The notes: generated by a model not told the origin, from the sequence alone. A DNA stretch of 64,000 nt from Adineta ricciae (GCA_905250025.1 CAJNOJ010000036.1:62001-126000), one strand, 5' to 3'. Shown: positions 35,865 through 47,580, counted from the stretch's first letter. Numbers and translations: made by a program.

Positions 35865-35872
35865 CTAAAGAA
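35865..35872 (-). promoter_or_regulatory. Candidate trans-splice acceptor of MRPS7
   Basis: On the minus strand TTTCTTTAG is followed by AAGAAAAA and the ATG at 35856. The terminal inverted repeat of a transposon begins only about 10 bp further upstream, at 35883, so any cis-spliced upstream exon or promoter would have to lie inside or beyond the element. Confidence 0.5.
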
Positions 35873-35882
35873 ATCATTCACT

Positions 35883-36016
35883 GGCTACAACTGCAGTTTA
35901 GTCACACCGTTGTGTTCAACAATAACAGAACAGGAAAAAAATCTATTCGCTTATCGTTCTGACCTATGACTAGGAGGTAGATATATATTACAAATAGATG
36001 TCATAGAAGAACAAGA
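35883..36016. repeat. Left inverted repeat of Merlin-like element
   Basis: About 134 bp matching the reverse complement of 36838-36972. Differences are one extra base near the tip, a shorter poly-A run (seven against nine) and two substitutions near the inner end. Confidence 0.9.
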
Positions 36017-36218
36017 TCAATTAATTAATTAAAAGATAATCCGCTCTATTCATAACCGTGTTCTGAAATTTGAAAAAGTTAACTCTTTTGATGTAAAGAT
36101 AAAAATAGACAAATAATAATCTAATCTTTTGGGAATAAAGCTAATTATTGAATAAATGACTGAGATAAATATAAAAAGCTAACATGTTCCTTGCATTTTT
36201 CACCATACAACTTGAGAA

Positions 36219-36805
36219 TGAATACTCCTATCAACACTCATATAACTCTCGACGATCTTGAATCATTAAATAGTAGAAAACTTCACATGTTGACATCATC
36301 AAATGAAAGCACTATTCAATTATTACCAAGCAGACTTGGTGACAACGATTCGTGTCCTGCAGGTTGCAATCAATGGTACACCGGTAAATTTTCAAGAGAA
36401 ATAGATGGTACGTGCACTAATACTTATCAAGATCCTTTACATACGACCTATTTTAGGATACGTGTTCCGTTGCAAAAAATGTAAAGCAACGAAGTCGATC
36501 CGGCAAGGAAGTTTTTTCTCCGACTCACACTTATCATTATCAACAATCATCGAAATAATACAAACTTCTACGGACATCGAACAGTTAATCACTCAGTTCA
36601 CTTTGTGGACCCAGCGACACACGTACATACGCAGTTGATCGAAAATACGTGGATGCGTATCAAAATGAAACAAAAAAGACAATGTGGACTTGCGAGAACT
36701 CTGTTACCTACATATCTCGAGGAATTTGTTTGGAGGCAGGACTTCGGCGATAAGCCATTTCAAAATATAGTAACGCAAATAACAGAAAATTATCCTGTAC
36801 TTTGA
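36219..36805 (+). pseudogene. Merlin transposase remnant lacking the DDE core
   Basis: Exon 1 starts MNTPINTHITLDDLESLN and holds the first half of a zinc ribbon (CPAGCNQWY). A 49-bp intron (36408-36456) follows. Exon 2 has RCKKCKATKSIRQGSFFSDS, the second half of the ribbon and the conserved ISXO2/Merlin motif, then LSTIIEIIQT. Near 36600 the sequence jumps to the C-terminal motif (FVDPATHVHTQLIENTW, YLEEFVWRQDF), which lies in another frame. The D-D-E catalytic region between them is missing, so this copy cannot encode a working transposase. Confidence 0.85.
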
Positions 36806-36837
36806 TTGTTACATATGTAATTTCTTCAATAAATCTG

Positions 36838-36972
36838 TTTTGTTCTTCTATGAAATCTATTTGTAATATATATCTACCTCCTAGTCATAGGTCAGAACGA
36901 TAAGCGAATAGATTTTTTTTTCCTGTTCTGTTATTGTTGAACACAACGGTGTGACTAAACTGCAGTTGTACC
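36838..36972. repeat. Right inverted repeat of Merlin-like element
   Basis: About 135 bp, the reverse-complement partner of 35883-36016. It ends in CTGCAGTTGTACC at 36972. Confidence 0.9.
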
Positions 36973-37134
36973 AAAAAAACACTGACTTTTTAACATACAC
37001 ACACAGTGGGACTAACAACGCATCAGTAGAAGATGTATAAAAAAAAGAGGAGAGAAGAAGAGAAAAATCAACAATAGCAAATGTCGTCAAATCACCATCA
37101 CTGCACACAAAATACAGACATTCTGTTATTATTT

Positions 37135-38043
37135 CTATTTACAATGTTCAGACAGCCATTTGAGACCTTCCGGTAAACCAGTTCCTTGCAATGCGGAGCA
37201 TGACATAATTGCATACGGACGTGTGAGTTTATCTAGATGTAATAGTTGGCGTATTTCAGCAGGCTGCATACAATCTGGCATATCTTGTTTGTTACAAAAT
37301 ATTAAAAGAACAGTGTTTCGCATTTCACGATCATTGATGATTTTGTCTAATTCATGACTTGCTTCTTCGATACGTTCACGGTCACATGAGTCAACAACGA
37401 AGATAAGTCCTTGAGATCCGGTATAGTAATGCCGCCATAATGGTCGAATTTTGTCCTAAAAACTCATCAATCATTTTTTTTGATTAAATTAGAGACTAGC
37501 TTTTCTTTATAGAATTATCAAAATTAATCTTTTGCATTCTAGAGCAATTACAAACAGCTGGACGCGTGTCTTTTATCTTGTTATTTGACTCGAGCTTTGA
37601 AATGACATTTCCATACTTATTTTTTTTACTTCACTGCACAATTAATTGAATAAGGTCACTATCGTATACCTGAAGTACGGTACGTTATGAGTTTGGGACG
37701 TCGGAGGTTTTGAATGCAGGTACAAAGTACGAAATGCATGACGTAATCAAAACTTTGAAAAGGAATTTCTTCCTATTCCGTGACTTACTTGTCCACCAAC
37801 ATCCCAAACATTGAATTTCACATGACCTAGTAGAACAGTTTCGACATTAAATCCAACTGTAGGTATAGTTGTGATTGCTTCTTTATGACGAAGACGATAG
37901 AGTATCGATGTTTTTCCAGCATTATCTAAACGAAATAACGATCCGATCGATGTTCGACGAATTTCATCAAAGATCTTACCAAGACCGAGCATTAATATAC
38001 GATAATGCTTCTTACCAAAAATTGTACCAAACATATTCCCCAT
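37135..38043 (-). CDS. ARF/ARL-family small GTPase
   Basis: Three exons, 37980-38043, 37789-37925 and 37135-37455, give 173 aa. The start [12 protein letters not shown] has Gly2 for N-myristoylation and an amphipathic helix. Nucleotide-binding motifs are intact: GLDNAGKT (P-loop, split by intron 1), PTVGFNVE (switch 1), [17 protein letters not shown] (switch 2), NKQD and [16 protein letters not shown] is typical of ARL proteins, whereas the [12 protein letters not shown] part is ARF-like, so the subgroup is unclear. Role: membrane-associated GTPase in vesicle traffic. Intron 2 is 333 bp, several times the usual size here; I saw no feature in it. The Merlin-like element ends about 160 bp beyond its stop. 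Confidence 0.92.
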
Positions 38044-38480
38044 CGTTCTCACTTCTCTTTTGTAATAAATAATTGACTTATTTATATAATCGATGCCACT
38101 TTTGATAAAAGTACGAAATTGAATTGTTTTGCCGTTATCTAGAGAACATTGTATTGTATTATCGATCAATATATGTCTACGATTACATGCCACTATCGAA
38201 CAAGAGTACAATAATCACACAGGGAGGTCGCGATAAGATACATTCACTCGACGCTACATACACTAAATCGCCATTACATCTAAATGCATTCGACCTTCTC
38301 TATGTAGAGAAAAAGTGAAAGATGGCGTTGGTTTTCAACTTAATATGATACATATATGAACATGATTAGAAAATTGAGAGTCGAAACTACTTTCTCGGAA
38401 TATATTGAAATCTTTTCTGTTTCAGTTTTCTGACATTTAGAGTATTATCATAATACCATATATGTAGGTGAGTGAGATCA
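38044..38480. other. Intergenic
   Basis: A 5' flank of the ARF gene on the left and, towards the right, the presumed outer end of the MULE-like locus. No coding frame. Confidence 0.4.
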
Positions 38481-38527
38481 AAGTTGAAATATTGTGATAA
38501 GAAGAAAAGTCATTGTATTAATATAAA
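38481..38527. repeat. Weak candidate terminal repeat, left end of MULE-USP locus
   Basis: Three short blocks, AAGTTGAAA, GTCATTGTA and TTAATATAAA, occur here in order. Their reverse complements occur in mirrored order at 46350-46384. A 17-bp insertion separates the first two blocks here. In AT-rich DNA this could be chance. Confidence 0.25.
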
Positions 38528-38598
38528 TGGTGTTGATAACGCTGTACATCAATTATGTAAAGAATCAAGTAAAGGCAAAGAAAAAGCACTCTTTATAA

Positions 38599-39364
38599 TC
38601 AATGAAAATTTACAATTATGAATAAAAAACGAAGAACGAAAAATGAACACAGTATCTTTGCAAAATGAAAACATCGAATCATTTTCAATGAAAAGTCAAT
38701 GAACGAATAGTTCCATTGACCAGTTTCTGAATCAACATAAGTACCTAATTGTTTATTTTGAATGTGACAATAAAATCTCACATGTGTGTTTTTGTCTATT
38801 AATTGAATTGTCACCGGCTGATTGAGTACGAATTTGTCAGGTGTTACTGTTGTTGACTAAAAAGAACAAAGAAATCTAATCATATTCATGACTTAAATCG
38901 TTTACTTGATGTACCGGTGAAACTGGTCGTGGTGGAGAACTTCTATCATCGTTGTTGGAACACAATTCCTAAATGAAGCATAAGGAAAAACTCAGTGCAA
39001 CTGATCGTGCGTATATAGCTGCATTTACCTGTTTTAAAAAGACGATTACTATTCGTGCCGTATGAAATATATCATTGGTTTCGGATTTTGAAATCGAAGC
39101 AGCTTTTTCATATGGAGTGGATGTGAAAATCGAATTATCTTTCAATTTGACAACGGACAAAGCATTGTATTCATCAATTAATATCGCAGATATTGACGTA
39201 TACATATATCGGTTCTGTAAATAATCAGTTAACTCCACACGAAAGTTTGTTAGAGTATTCAGTGTTGCATTTGATAGACGACACATTAAAATCGGTGGGC
39301 ATTTTAGATGTATTTGTTTGAAAACAGGCAGAATCAAGTTTTTTGATTTCTCGTTGCAATTCGA
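38599..39364 (-). pseudogene. C-terminal exons of the USP-MULE protein beyond an in-frame TGA
   Basis: Directly after the TGA at 39365-39367 the same frame stays open for about 120 codons and looks strongly protein-like (LKCPPILMCRLSNATLN, ELTDYLQNRYMYTS, ILIDEYNALSVVKL, NDIFHTARIVIVFLKQ). It continues through two phase-0 introns to SPPRPVSPVHQ, then FVLNQPVTIQLIDKN, and a stop at 38599. The pattern resembles the second half of a USP fold. Either the TGA is a disabling mutation, it is avoided by unseen splicing, or it is the true end and these exons are decayed. Confidence 0.5.
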
Positions 39365-42300
39365 TCACTGAAGACTTTCATCATATGAAGTTAATAGTGG
39401 TGTACCATAAATTTCACTGCTGTCAGAATCTTGTTCGTAAATGCAGATGCCTTCAGATGTCGATGATAACAGGTTAGATGAGGAATGATATTTGTTACAA
39501 GCATAATACGTCACACATGATGAAAGTAAAAGATGACGAAGTTCGGTGAATTGTTCATCATGCTCGATAATTTCGATAGCGTCACGTAAGGTTTTAAACG
39601 GTTTGATGGTACGATCGTTCACATTCACCGTGATTGAACAACATTGGGCAACGGCATATAAAAAGTTAGAAGTACATGTACGGATGCGTTCAAGTATAAC
39701 GATTCGACTAGCAGCAAGTAACTTGAGAAACATTGGCCCATTGCCTATAAGCTTTTGTTGAGGGCTCACACACCATCGTTCTTTGATTTTCGTCAAGGAT
39801 ATCAGTTTGTTCTCTGTACTTGAATCAACAGTTGCAAAACCGACTACGTCGAAAACCGTCGCTGATGTACAACCGATGCTAGATTTGTCCAAAAATCGAT
39901 TAAAACAAATTGTTTCCGGTACTTTGCAGGATGTTTCCTTTGATCCATTGCCATGATCAATTTTGACAACTATGACAGATGGACCTAAGAATACGTGCAG
40001 CTACTTATCAATACTTTAATAGGCAGTGCTAGGGCAAAATGAGCTTATAAGAAGTCAGGCAATTCAAATCCTAAGAACTGCTACCTCAAAACAAATCTTT
40101 CCTCAAGAACTCTTCCCACAACAGAACACCAACACTCACTAGCCGAAAGTATCAGATATTCTGACAAAAACTGTACAAACAGAGGAGCCCTTTTGAACTG
40201 AACTATCAGATTTGTAAAACTTACAATCAATGATTTTCATGTGTCGTGAGATCGTTGAGCCACATTTATCACATTTACGATCTGAAGTACCACCGACAAA
40301 AAAATTTGATAAATGATTATGAAGATCGATTTGATTGTCCATTGTGTGAATCAAAATATAACGAATGATGTTTTTCTTCTCGATTGCGAATTTGCAAGAT
40401 GTACAAGTGTAAATCATTCTAACTCGAATTGATGGAATGAGCAATGAAACAAGAATTTGATCAACAATATAAACTAATTGTCGGTCAATATCATCTGGCA
40501 TATTATAAGGTAAGTCGAATTGAGTACGTAATAGCTGTTGTTGTTCTGGACTTGTTTTCTTCGGCGGCTTAATCAGTCTTAGACAACGCATCCAATTTTT
40601 AACAAAATCAATGATTTCGATGAGATGTGGTGACACTATTGACGCTGGATCAGGAAGCGTTTCACGAAATACTTTGATTGATAGTAGAAGTGCAATACCT
40701 ACGTTAAACCAACTGGCGACAGCAAGAGTAGGTATGATGAGGCCGACATTAACATTCGCCGGACGCACTATCAAGGCATTTTTCAAACTATTCGTGACAG
40801 ATTCATTTGGAGCTTTACAATAATGGCCATGACCACGATGACTAGATTGCCTCCAATTTTCTTGAACATCACGCAGTTGCAATCGAGTACGGTTTTGAGA
40901 ATTCGTAGTTTGAGACATACTTGCCATGAAAGACACAGAAAAATTTTCTACTAATCTCAACATATCTTTGATAAGAATCTGAAGAACAACATCTGCTCTG
41001 ATACGAGTTTCAACGCCTGAAAAAGAGTACAAATAAACTTGTGTGTACTTTTCACAGGTTTCATTATATAAAATATCCTACCGAGCTGAGTTCTCTTCAC
41101 AATCCCCATACGTCGTTCGGAAATAGCATTTGTTCGTTGGTCATGTGTAGAAACAAGTAAAGCATCAAATGCATGAACAGATTCTCGACCATGTCGTGAT
41201 AAATTTCCTACAGATATATTTTAACTATCGATTTTATCTAATTTAAGCTGTGAAATATCATACCTAGCAACAAGTTGGACCAAATCGGAACCGTTGGCAT
41301 GCATCGTTGATTAATAAACAATAGCCATATGCGAGATCCCTTTGATACCTTATCGGTAGACGACGGCTTACCAATCATTTTGATACTTTCTTCACAGCAT
41401 TCATAATAAATGACACTTAGATCACGTTTAAATGGACTGTCGATTTCATTTAATTCTTTTTCGACGTTAATAATCTACAAAGCAATAGCAGATAAATTGA
41501 CCAAATTTCAACTTGTGTGAAAATATATATGAATAAAAAAGTATGCTACTCTAACAAATATCAAAACAAATACCTGTGACGTGCTCGATTGTTTAATTTT
41601 TCGACGTTTTCTAATGTGCTCGTCGGATTGAAGTTCATCTCCTTCATCGTCGTCATTGAAGAAATCCTCTTCGTCAAATTCATACGGATCATCGGTAGCG
41701 GTAACAACTTCTTTCGATTGAGTAATCGCTTTCGACGCATTGGGTTCATTAGTTATTTCGGAAATACGCGAAAGAAGCATCGTATAATGTTTGGCAAAAT
41801 AGGGGGTAGTATTGGTTGTATAATTAAGAAAAACTCGACAAATTAAACGCCAATTATTTTTCAATTGTTCGTAGGTATTGCTGTTAACAAGAAGCGCGAT
41901 TGACCACATGGCAAATTCACGTATCATGTCCGGTAAATACTTGTTAATTCGTTTACGCATGTCCTGTTCAATGCAAAACGAATAAACATAGAAATATTTA
42001 CATATTCAAATGAAATGTAGCCTTACCAACATGAAATGTGCCAAACACGCATGAATGTTTGTTTTGAAGAAGTCACTCTGAATACCTTTTTTCGTAACGA
42101 TACGATAAGCTCGCGAAAGAAACTGTTGATAATTCTCATCGTTAAATACACGTAATGCAGCTTGTAAAAAGACTTGTGCACGGTCTGACAAGATTATTGC
42201 AGGTCTTGGAAATGAATCTTTTTTATGTGGAAATATCTAGCAAAATGTACAAGAAATATGATATTCATGTAGTCATAAACAGTTTATAAACAAAGTGTAC

Positions 42301-45300
42301 TTACCTGTTTATGATTATCTTTGAAGGACAATAGCCATTGAGTAACTGTGAATAATGACTGAGATTCCGACAACATGAATGTCAAAGGTATTAATGAGTC
42401 TTCGTCAACAATATTGGAATGAGTAATTGCCAACTCATAATATAAAATTTCTTTGGATCCGGTGTTCTTCACGACTCCTCCAGTTGCATCCCATGAAAGA
42501 ACAGAATCTTTGTGAGCAACAATTGCGTCGTACAAACGAATGGATGCTTCAGTAAATACAGTTGTACAAAACGGTCTCAGTTAAACAACTTGAAGAGCAC
42601 CGCGAAGTGTACCATCGGGATTGACTTTTAGAATAAACTCATCGTGTAACTGTAAAATACTTGATGTAACATTTGGAGAGAGTAGAGATTCGGCAACTAC
42701 TTCGGCTTTGATCTTCTTGAAAATTAACTTCGATTTGCCAGTACTGTCATAATTAAATCCCATCTTTTCAAGCGTTGTTCGTTTTTCACTATACTGTCCA
42801 TGAACCTGATAAACCAAAGCACCACTTCTGAATTTTTCGGCCAGTTCTTTTCGTTTTAAGCCACGAATAGGACGAGCTACTCGTCTCTTTACGTCATGAC
42901 AAACCGTATTGTGAGATGTACTAACATGAAGATCACCATTATTCAAAACAAATACGCGGCATGAAAATTTGCAATCTGTATCATTACATTTAAGAACACA
43001 TTTGATAATATAGTGCGTTGGATTTGAAAGATCGTTTCCAAATCTACGTGTGCAGACACATAAACCACAATACGGATTATAGCGTTTTAAATATGGTAAA
43101 ATTATATCCAGGTATTCAATATTAACTTTTCTTGCTAGTGGTTGATCGGATCCTTCTGTTGACGGAACACGTTTCGTTCTTTTATTCGAAGGTGAGTTTG
43201 ATCCATTATTTGATTGCTTTTTTTGAGATAATGAAATCGATGTCACAGGTAGTAAACCCATTTTTCTCATTTTTGCATCATGTTCTTGATTAAGTATCTG
43301 TTGTCGATATTGAAGTAAATTCACCAGCGCTGTCGAACTCAACTTAGCTTGAAATGTGCGAGGAAGCGTACATTCAAATACTACCTGTAATGGTACGCCT
43401 GCAGCTACGGAAGCTACTATACGACTGGTGTCTGTAAGTCAAAATAGAATTCGCTAGTCAATACTAGATTCGATCACAGTCACGCTTACCTGAATTCATC
43501 GATTCCCATTCATCAGTAAACGACATATGGGTTCTTTTGCTTGAAGCAGAAGTTTGGACTGAAGATGATGGCACATCAGCTATCGGTCCTGAAAGGCACC
43601 AAATTAGAAAAGATAAATCAAATGAAATAAAGATATCTATAATGATTCGTACGTTTATTTGAAACATGATTGTCTTTCGATGTTTGCTTTTTTCGTACTT
43701 TTTTTTGGACATTGATCACCAATTGTGATACTGCTTTCAGTGGAACCGGCAGGTATATCGAGATTTGAAGTAATATTTAATTGTTGATGAGGACTCTTGT
43801 CAATGGTACCCAACGTAATTCCAATGCTCGGTTTGTCAGTACATAAAGCCAAAGTACCTAAACAAAATATCAGATCAATGCGCATGACTACATCAAAAGT
43901 TTGGAATGCCTGTTCTCTCGTTGAAATTATACTCACAATCTTTCAATTGTTTACTTGTAGGAGACATCATTGAACAAACATTAGTACGTCGTGCACTTCC
44001 TAAAATCTATAAGACAAAATATATAAAATAGTTGCTTATTGTCATAACAATCGTGCTCGTACTGGAGTATTTGAAATGTTTGGAGTAGCGACGAGAGAAT
44101 TATCGATGGAAGAACATTGTAGTGGTATTGGTGTTGGTACATGCTTCGTATTTGTGGGCGCACGAGGTGTCTTGCCGTAAAAAAATATCGAAGCATATTT
44201 GTTATATAATACTTGTTCTAATGATACTTGTTGACATTGAGAATCATTAACAAAGAACCAAATGTCATTATATGTTCGAAGATATGCATGGTAATGCCCG
44301 TTATCATTGTTTTTACTAATATGATTAATAACTGCATATAATCGATATAAGTACTCATTAGATTCACCATGGTTTTGGTTTTCTTTGTTCGAATCGAGTA
44401 GCTTATCAGTTACATATGGATGAACGGTTAGCAATTCATCAAAAGCCACCTGTTGCGTGTGTTTTCGTATTGAAGAGCCAAATCCAACGCTTCTTTTCAA
44501 ATTAATAATCAATGCTGGTGGTAAATCTTGAATGGTAAAGCGTTTAGTAGCGTGGACAAATGTATTACAAACACCATAATGATATGAGTTATCACCTGTC
44601 AAAATTTCTGGCTCAAAAAAATGTTGAAGTGCATCAGGTAAACTATTCATGTTATTAATTTCGACCGAGAGAGTATACGTATATTCTTCTTTTATGCTGG
44701 CATTCAAACATGACGAACATTTGACAGTATTTAGAAGCGTAATACGAAATATTCGATCGATAAAATTGAACACTGATTTTATTGGAGATAATATTGACAT
44801 GTGCAAAGCATAACAAGCAACACAATGATCCAAAAAACTCGTGATAAAAAGATTGGCATCTTCCTGTTCTTGAGTAATAAATGCAGGTGAGATTTCTTTG
44901 AGATTTTTGCTAATGCAATCAGCCGACGCAGCAACAGATATATCTTGGTCAGTAATATTTTGTTTTGATGATGAAGACACGCTGTAAATCACACTTGACA
45001 TTTGACAGATAGAGCAGAAACTACCTTGATTTGATAATTGACCTAAAAATTATATTCAATTATAAATTTCCGTATTAATAATACGGCGTATGATTTACGT
45101 ACATGTAGTTAAGTGATGTTTTTGCTTGAATATCCACTCGATTAGTGGAGGTGTACTAGCAAAACACTGTAAAGATGCATTAATAAAACACGACGTTCCA
45201 TCTGAATTATTCAAACCAACTACTTTTCTGCGTAGTTCATTCCAATCCATCAATGGTCCTGCAAAGTAGTCAAATTAATTTGAATAGAAAACTCAAGTTT

Positions 45301-46232
45301 TCTTGTAATACTTATGTATGTGATACTACTTGTCTTGTCATTATCGATGGAAATTGACTCCTGAGTAGTTGTGACATGAGTTTTGGTTGAACTGTCTAGA
45401 ATAGTACAATAGTAAAGAAATAATTCGTATTTGTCAAGCTAAATAAAAGTATATCAATTAGACTTACTTCCACAAGCAACAGATCTTTTCGGAGTTGATG
45501 TACACACATTGTCGAATAGAATTTCTCCCGAACATGCATTCACTAAAACAAAGAAACATTAGGCAACAAAATGTCTCACAGATTATATCATTTTCTTGCT
45601 CTCTCAGAAGAAAGTACTGTATGGATAATTGAAAACATACGATTGAATGACTTTTCGTTGAAGGTTGTGTTATGTATATTTGATGAAAATTGTTTCTCTG
45701 CTTCACCATGATCATGATCAGCAGCATGCATATCATTCGATGGTTCAACGGATGGTATGTTGAGAAGTTCTCGATAAAAAGCCATTTCGCTTAAATAGCT
45801 AATACCTTTAGGAGATAATCTCTCTCTCCATATATCCAGAACAGTAATATTTTTCAAATAACTCTCCCATGTCACATTGTATCCAAGAAGACGGCCGATG
45901 AACGTTAAATCCATTCCATCAGGCACCATTTTTACATAGCCATCTACATCAATATCATCAACATCTTTCAATAGATTTTCCACACAGACCAGAATAAGTT
46001 CGTCTACGAGGAGTTCTGCAGCATCCATTTCTATTTGTGTCCGCCCCGTTATACACATAACACCGCATGAATATCGTAAAATGGAAGTTGCAGCTTCCAA
46101 AACACGACGTTCCTGTGCAGTTGGTGGTGGTTTTGGTGAACGAAATTTGAATAATTCATTCAACTCGTTCAGACTGTCATTGCTATCGTCTGATGGAGAT
46201 GAATTATCAGATCCAGTGGCAGACATGCTCAT
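39365..46232 (-). CDS. USP deubiquitinase - MULE-type transposase - USP-like fusion protein
   Basis: A long multi-exon minus-strand gene whose exons keep one frame across many 50-60-bp introns. Order: an acidic/Ser N-terminus (MSMSATGSDNSSPSDDSND; 45600-46232); a USP domain (about 44050-45260) with Cys box GTSCFINASLQC, zinc-site cysteines (CSSCLNA, YGVCNTF) and His box NGHYHAYLR; a linker; a zinc-binding, FLYWCH-like segment (CVLKCNDTDCKFSC, RRVARPIRGLKRKELAEKF; 42600-43340). A MULE-like DDE core follows, with SWDATGGVV (about 42480), ILSDRAQVF (about 42190), CLAHF (about 42040) and NAISERRMGIVKR (about 41120). A second USP-like region (39370-40900) has ASWFNVGIALLL where CWFN is expected, CTSC and CDKC zinc pairs, and CPSVIVVKI. 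A real transposon or a domesticated gene are both possible. Splice joins at 43680 (gtacg) and 42600 (gtgctc) are my inference. Confidence 0.65.
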
Positions 46233-46834
46233 TCACATCTGGAATATAACGAAAACAACTATAAATACTTGAAGTGAATTAGCTTGAATGCACGTTCAAA
46301 AAAGAGAGAACAGTACAGATAAAATCAGAAATTTTTACTTCTGTTTGATTTTATATTAAATTACAATGACGATATTTTCAACTTAGTAGAAATTTTTTTA
46401 TTAAAACACGTCTTAATCCATTCAAATTATGAAATCAATAGTTTAGAGAGAACGGACATGTGAGGGACCAACTATTACTGTTTCTGGCTCCGATCTCAGA
46501 AGAGCTATATTTTATGATCTGACTCCTGGTTATCGGGATCGAGACCGAGGCTAGTCATACACATGCATACTTTAGACACTGTATGCAAGGCAATATTCAA
46601 AATAGTTCAATTTGGTCTCTCCTTCAGTAGTCTGTACGATAAAATGTGACTGTTGATCATGTATACATATGTATATACGTTTTGTTTTATTTCTGACTTT
46701 CGATCGCATGTCACATGGAAGAAATATTGAATAGACATCAAGCATTTGATAAACATATTTGAATCTTACGATGATTGTGATTGAAATGTGTTTTTGAATC
46801 ATGAACACAAGCAAACACGTGTAATCGAGAATGA
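46233..46834. other. Upstream region of the USP-MULE gene
   Basis: AT-rich, no gene seen. It includes the mirrored candidate terminal repeat at 46350-46384. A minus-strand open frame at 46572-46967 runs into the neighbouring inverted-repeat element and is not credible as a gene. Confidence 0.4.
46350..46384. repeat. Weak candidate terminal repeat, right end of MULE-USP locus
   Basis: TTTATATTAA, TACAATGAC and TTTCAACTT mirror the three blocks at 38481-38527 in reverse order. If real, the element would be about 7.9 kb. Confidence is low because the blocks are short and AT-rich. Confidence 0.25.
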
Positions 46835-46836
46835 TA

Positions 46837-47034
46837 CCGGGTGTACCAATAGTTTTGCGACATTTTTTATTTCGTTGATTTCCTGAGTTGGGAAAATGAT
46901 AAAATCTGGATTTTTCTTTTAAATGATAGAGCAAGGAGAGTTGTACAAAAAACTCATAAAGGAACATTTATTCTCTGATTCGAACAATTTTCTCGTGGAA
47001 GTTTTTAAGTGCCTATGCGGAACTCTGATGTCCC
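46837..47034. repeat. Left TIR of mariner-like element
   Basis: 198 bp, inverted partner of 47581-47778. Both contain GATAGAGCAAGGAGAGTTG and GTGGAAGTTTTTAAGTGCC on opposite strands. Confidence 0.85.
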
Positions 47035-47580
47035 CGCACGATAAAAATGCTAGTACATTTTTTAAAGTTTTGTATGTATTTTAATATTGAAAAATGATAT
47101 GTACCTAATTCGTCTTTTACGAGTTGCGCCATGCAAAGCTTTCTCAGATCTATAGCAAGAAATTGCAAATAACAGCTTTCACTGGTCTATCCATTCTCAA
47201 AACCAGAAAGTCTACAATTCGTGGTCCTGTTTTTTGCGATATTTTACTTTTATTTTCAATCTATCATAGTTTCTAAAAACGATATGATATACATTTTATT
47301 TGTATAGGATGCGCCATGTAAAGAACTACAAAATAAGTCAAAACAAACTGATCGAAGTTTATACATCTGTGTTTTTTTAAACACAAGATGGACAATTGAC
47401 CTATATAGTCTCATTTATTATGAGTTTGTTAGTTTTCTATTTCTATCGACTCAAACGAATAATAAAAGATAATTTTTTTTTAAGGATACGCCATCACAAG
47501 CTCTACACTAACTGTGTGTACAAACTCAGAAAAAAGAACCAAAAGTGGCTGCAATATATTTATATTCATCCGATTATGAT

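Larger units (their letters stand above)
35883..36972. mobile_element. Merlin-like (IS1595/ISXO2-type) DNA transposon, internally deleted
   Basis: A 1090-bp element bounded by inverted repeats of about 134 bp (35883-36016 and 36838-36972). The arms are nearly identical and begin GGCTACAACTGCAG and GGTACAACTGCAG. Inside is a spliced transposase remnant with an N-terminal zinc ribbon and a C-terminal end but no catalytic core. Merlin elements normally carry 8-9-bp target duplications; I could not find a clear pair. The element sits between the 5' ends of MRPS7 and the sequence downstream of the ARF gene. Arm identity suggests fairly recent activity, mobilised in trans. Confidence 0.85.

Noticed and set aside
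35870-36985. Target-site duplication of the Merlin-like element
   Set aside because: CACTG occurs near both ends, but the copies are not placed directly at the repeat tips, so I do not claim a duplication.
42575-42600. Stop codon between the zinc-binding segment and the DDE core of the USP-MULE gene
   Set aside because: A donor gtgctc just upstream and an acceptor ctgaag give a normal-size intron that keeps frame into RLYDAIVAHKDS.
43650-43712. Stop codon after SCFK in the same gene
   Set aside because: A gtacg donor in the preceding A-run with the acceptor before GACCGATAGC keeps frame, so I treat the stop as intronic.
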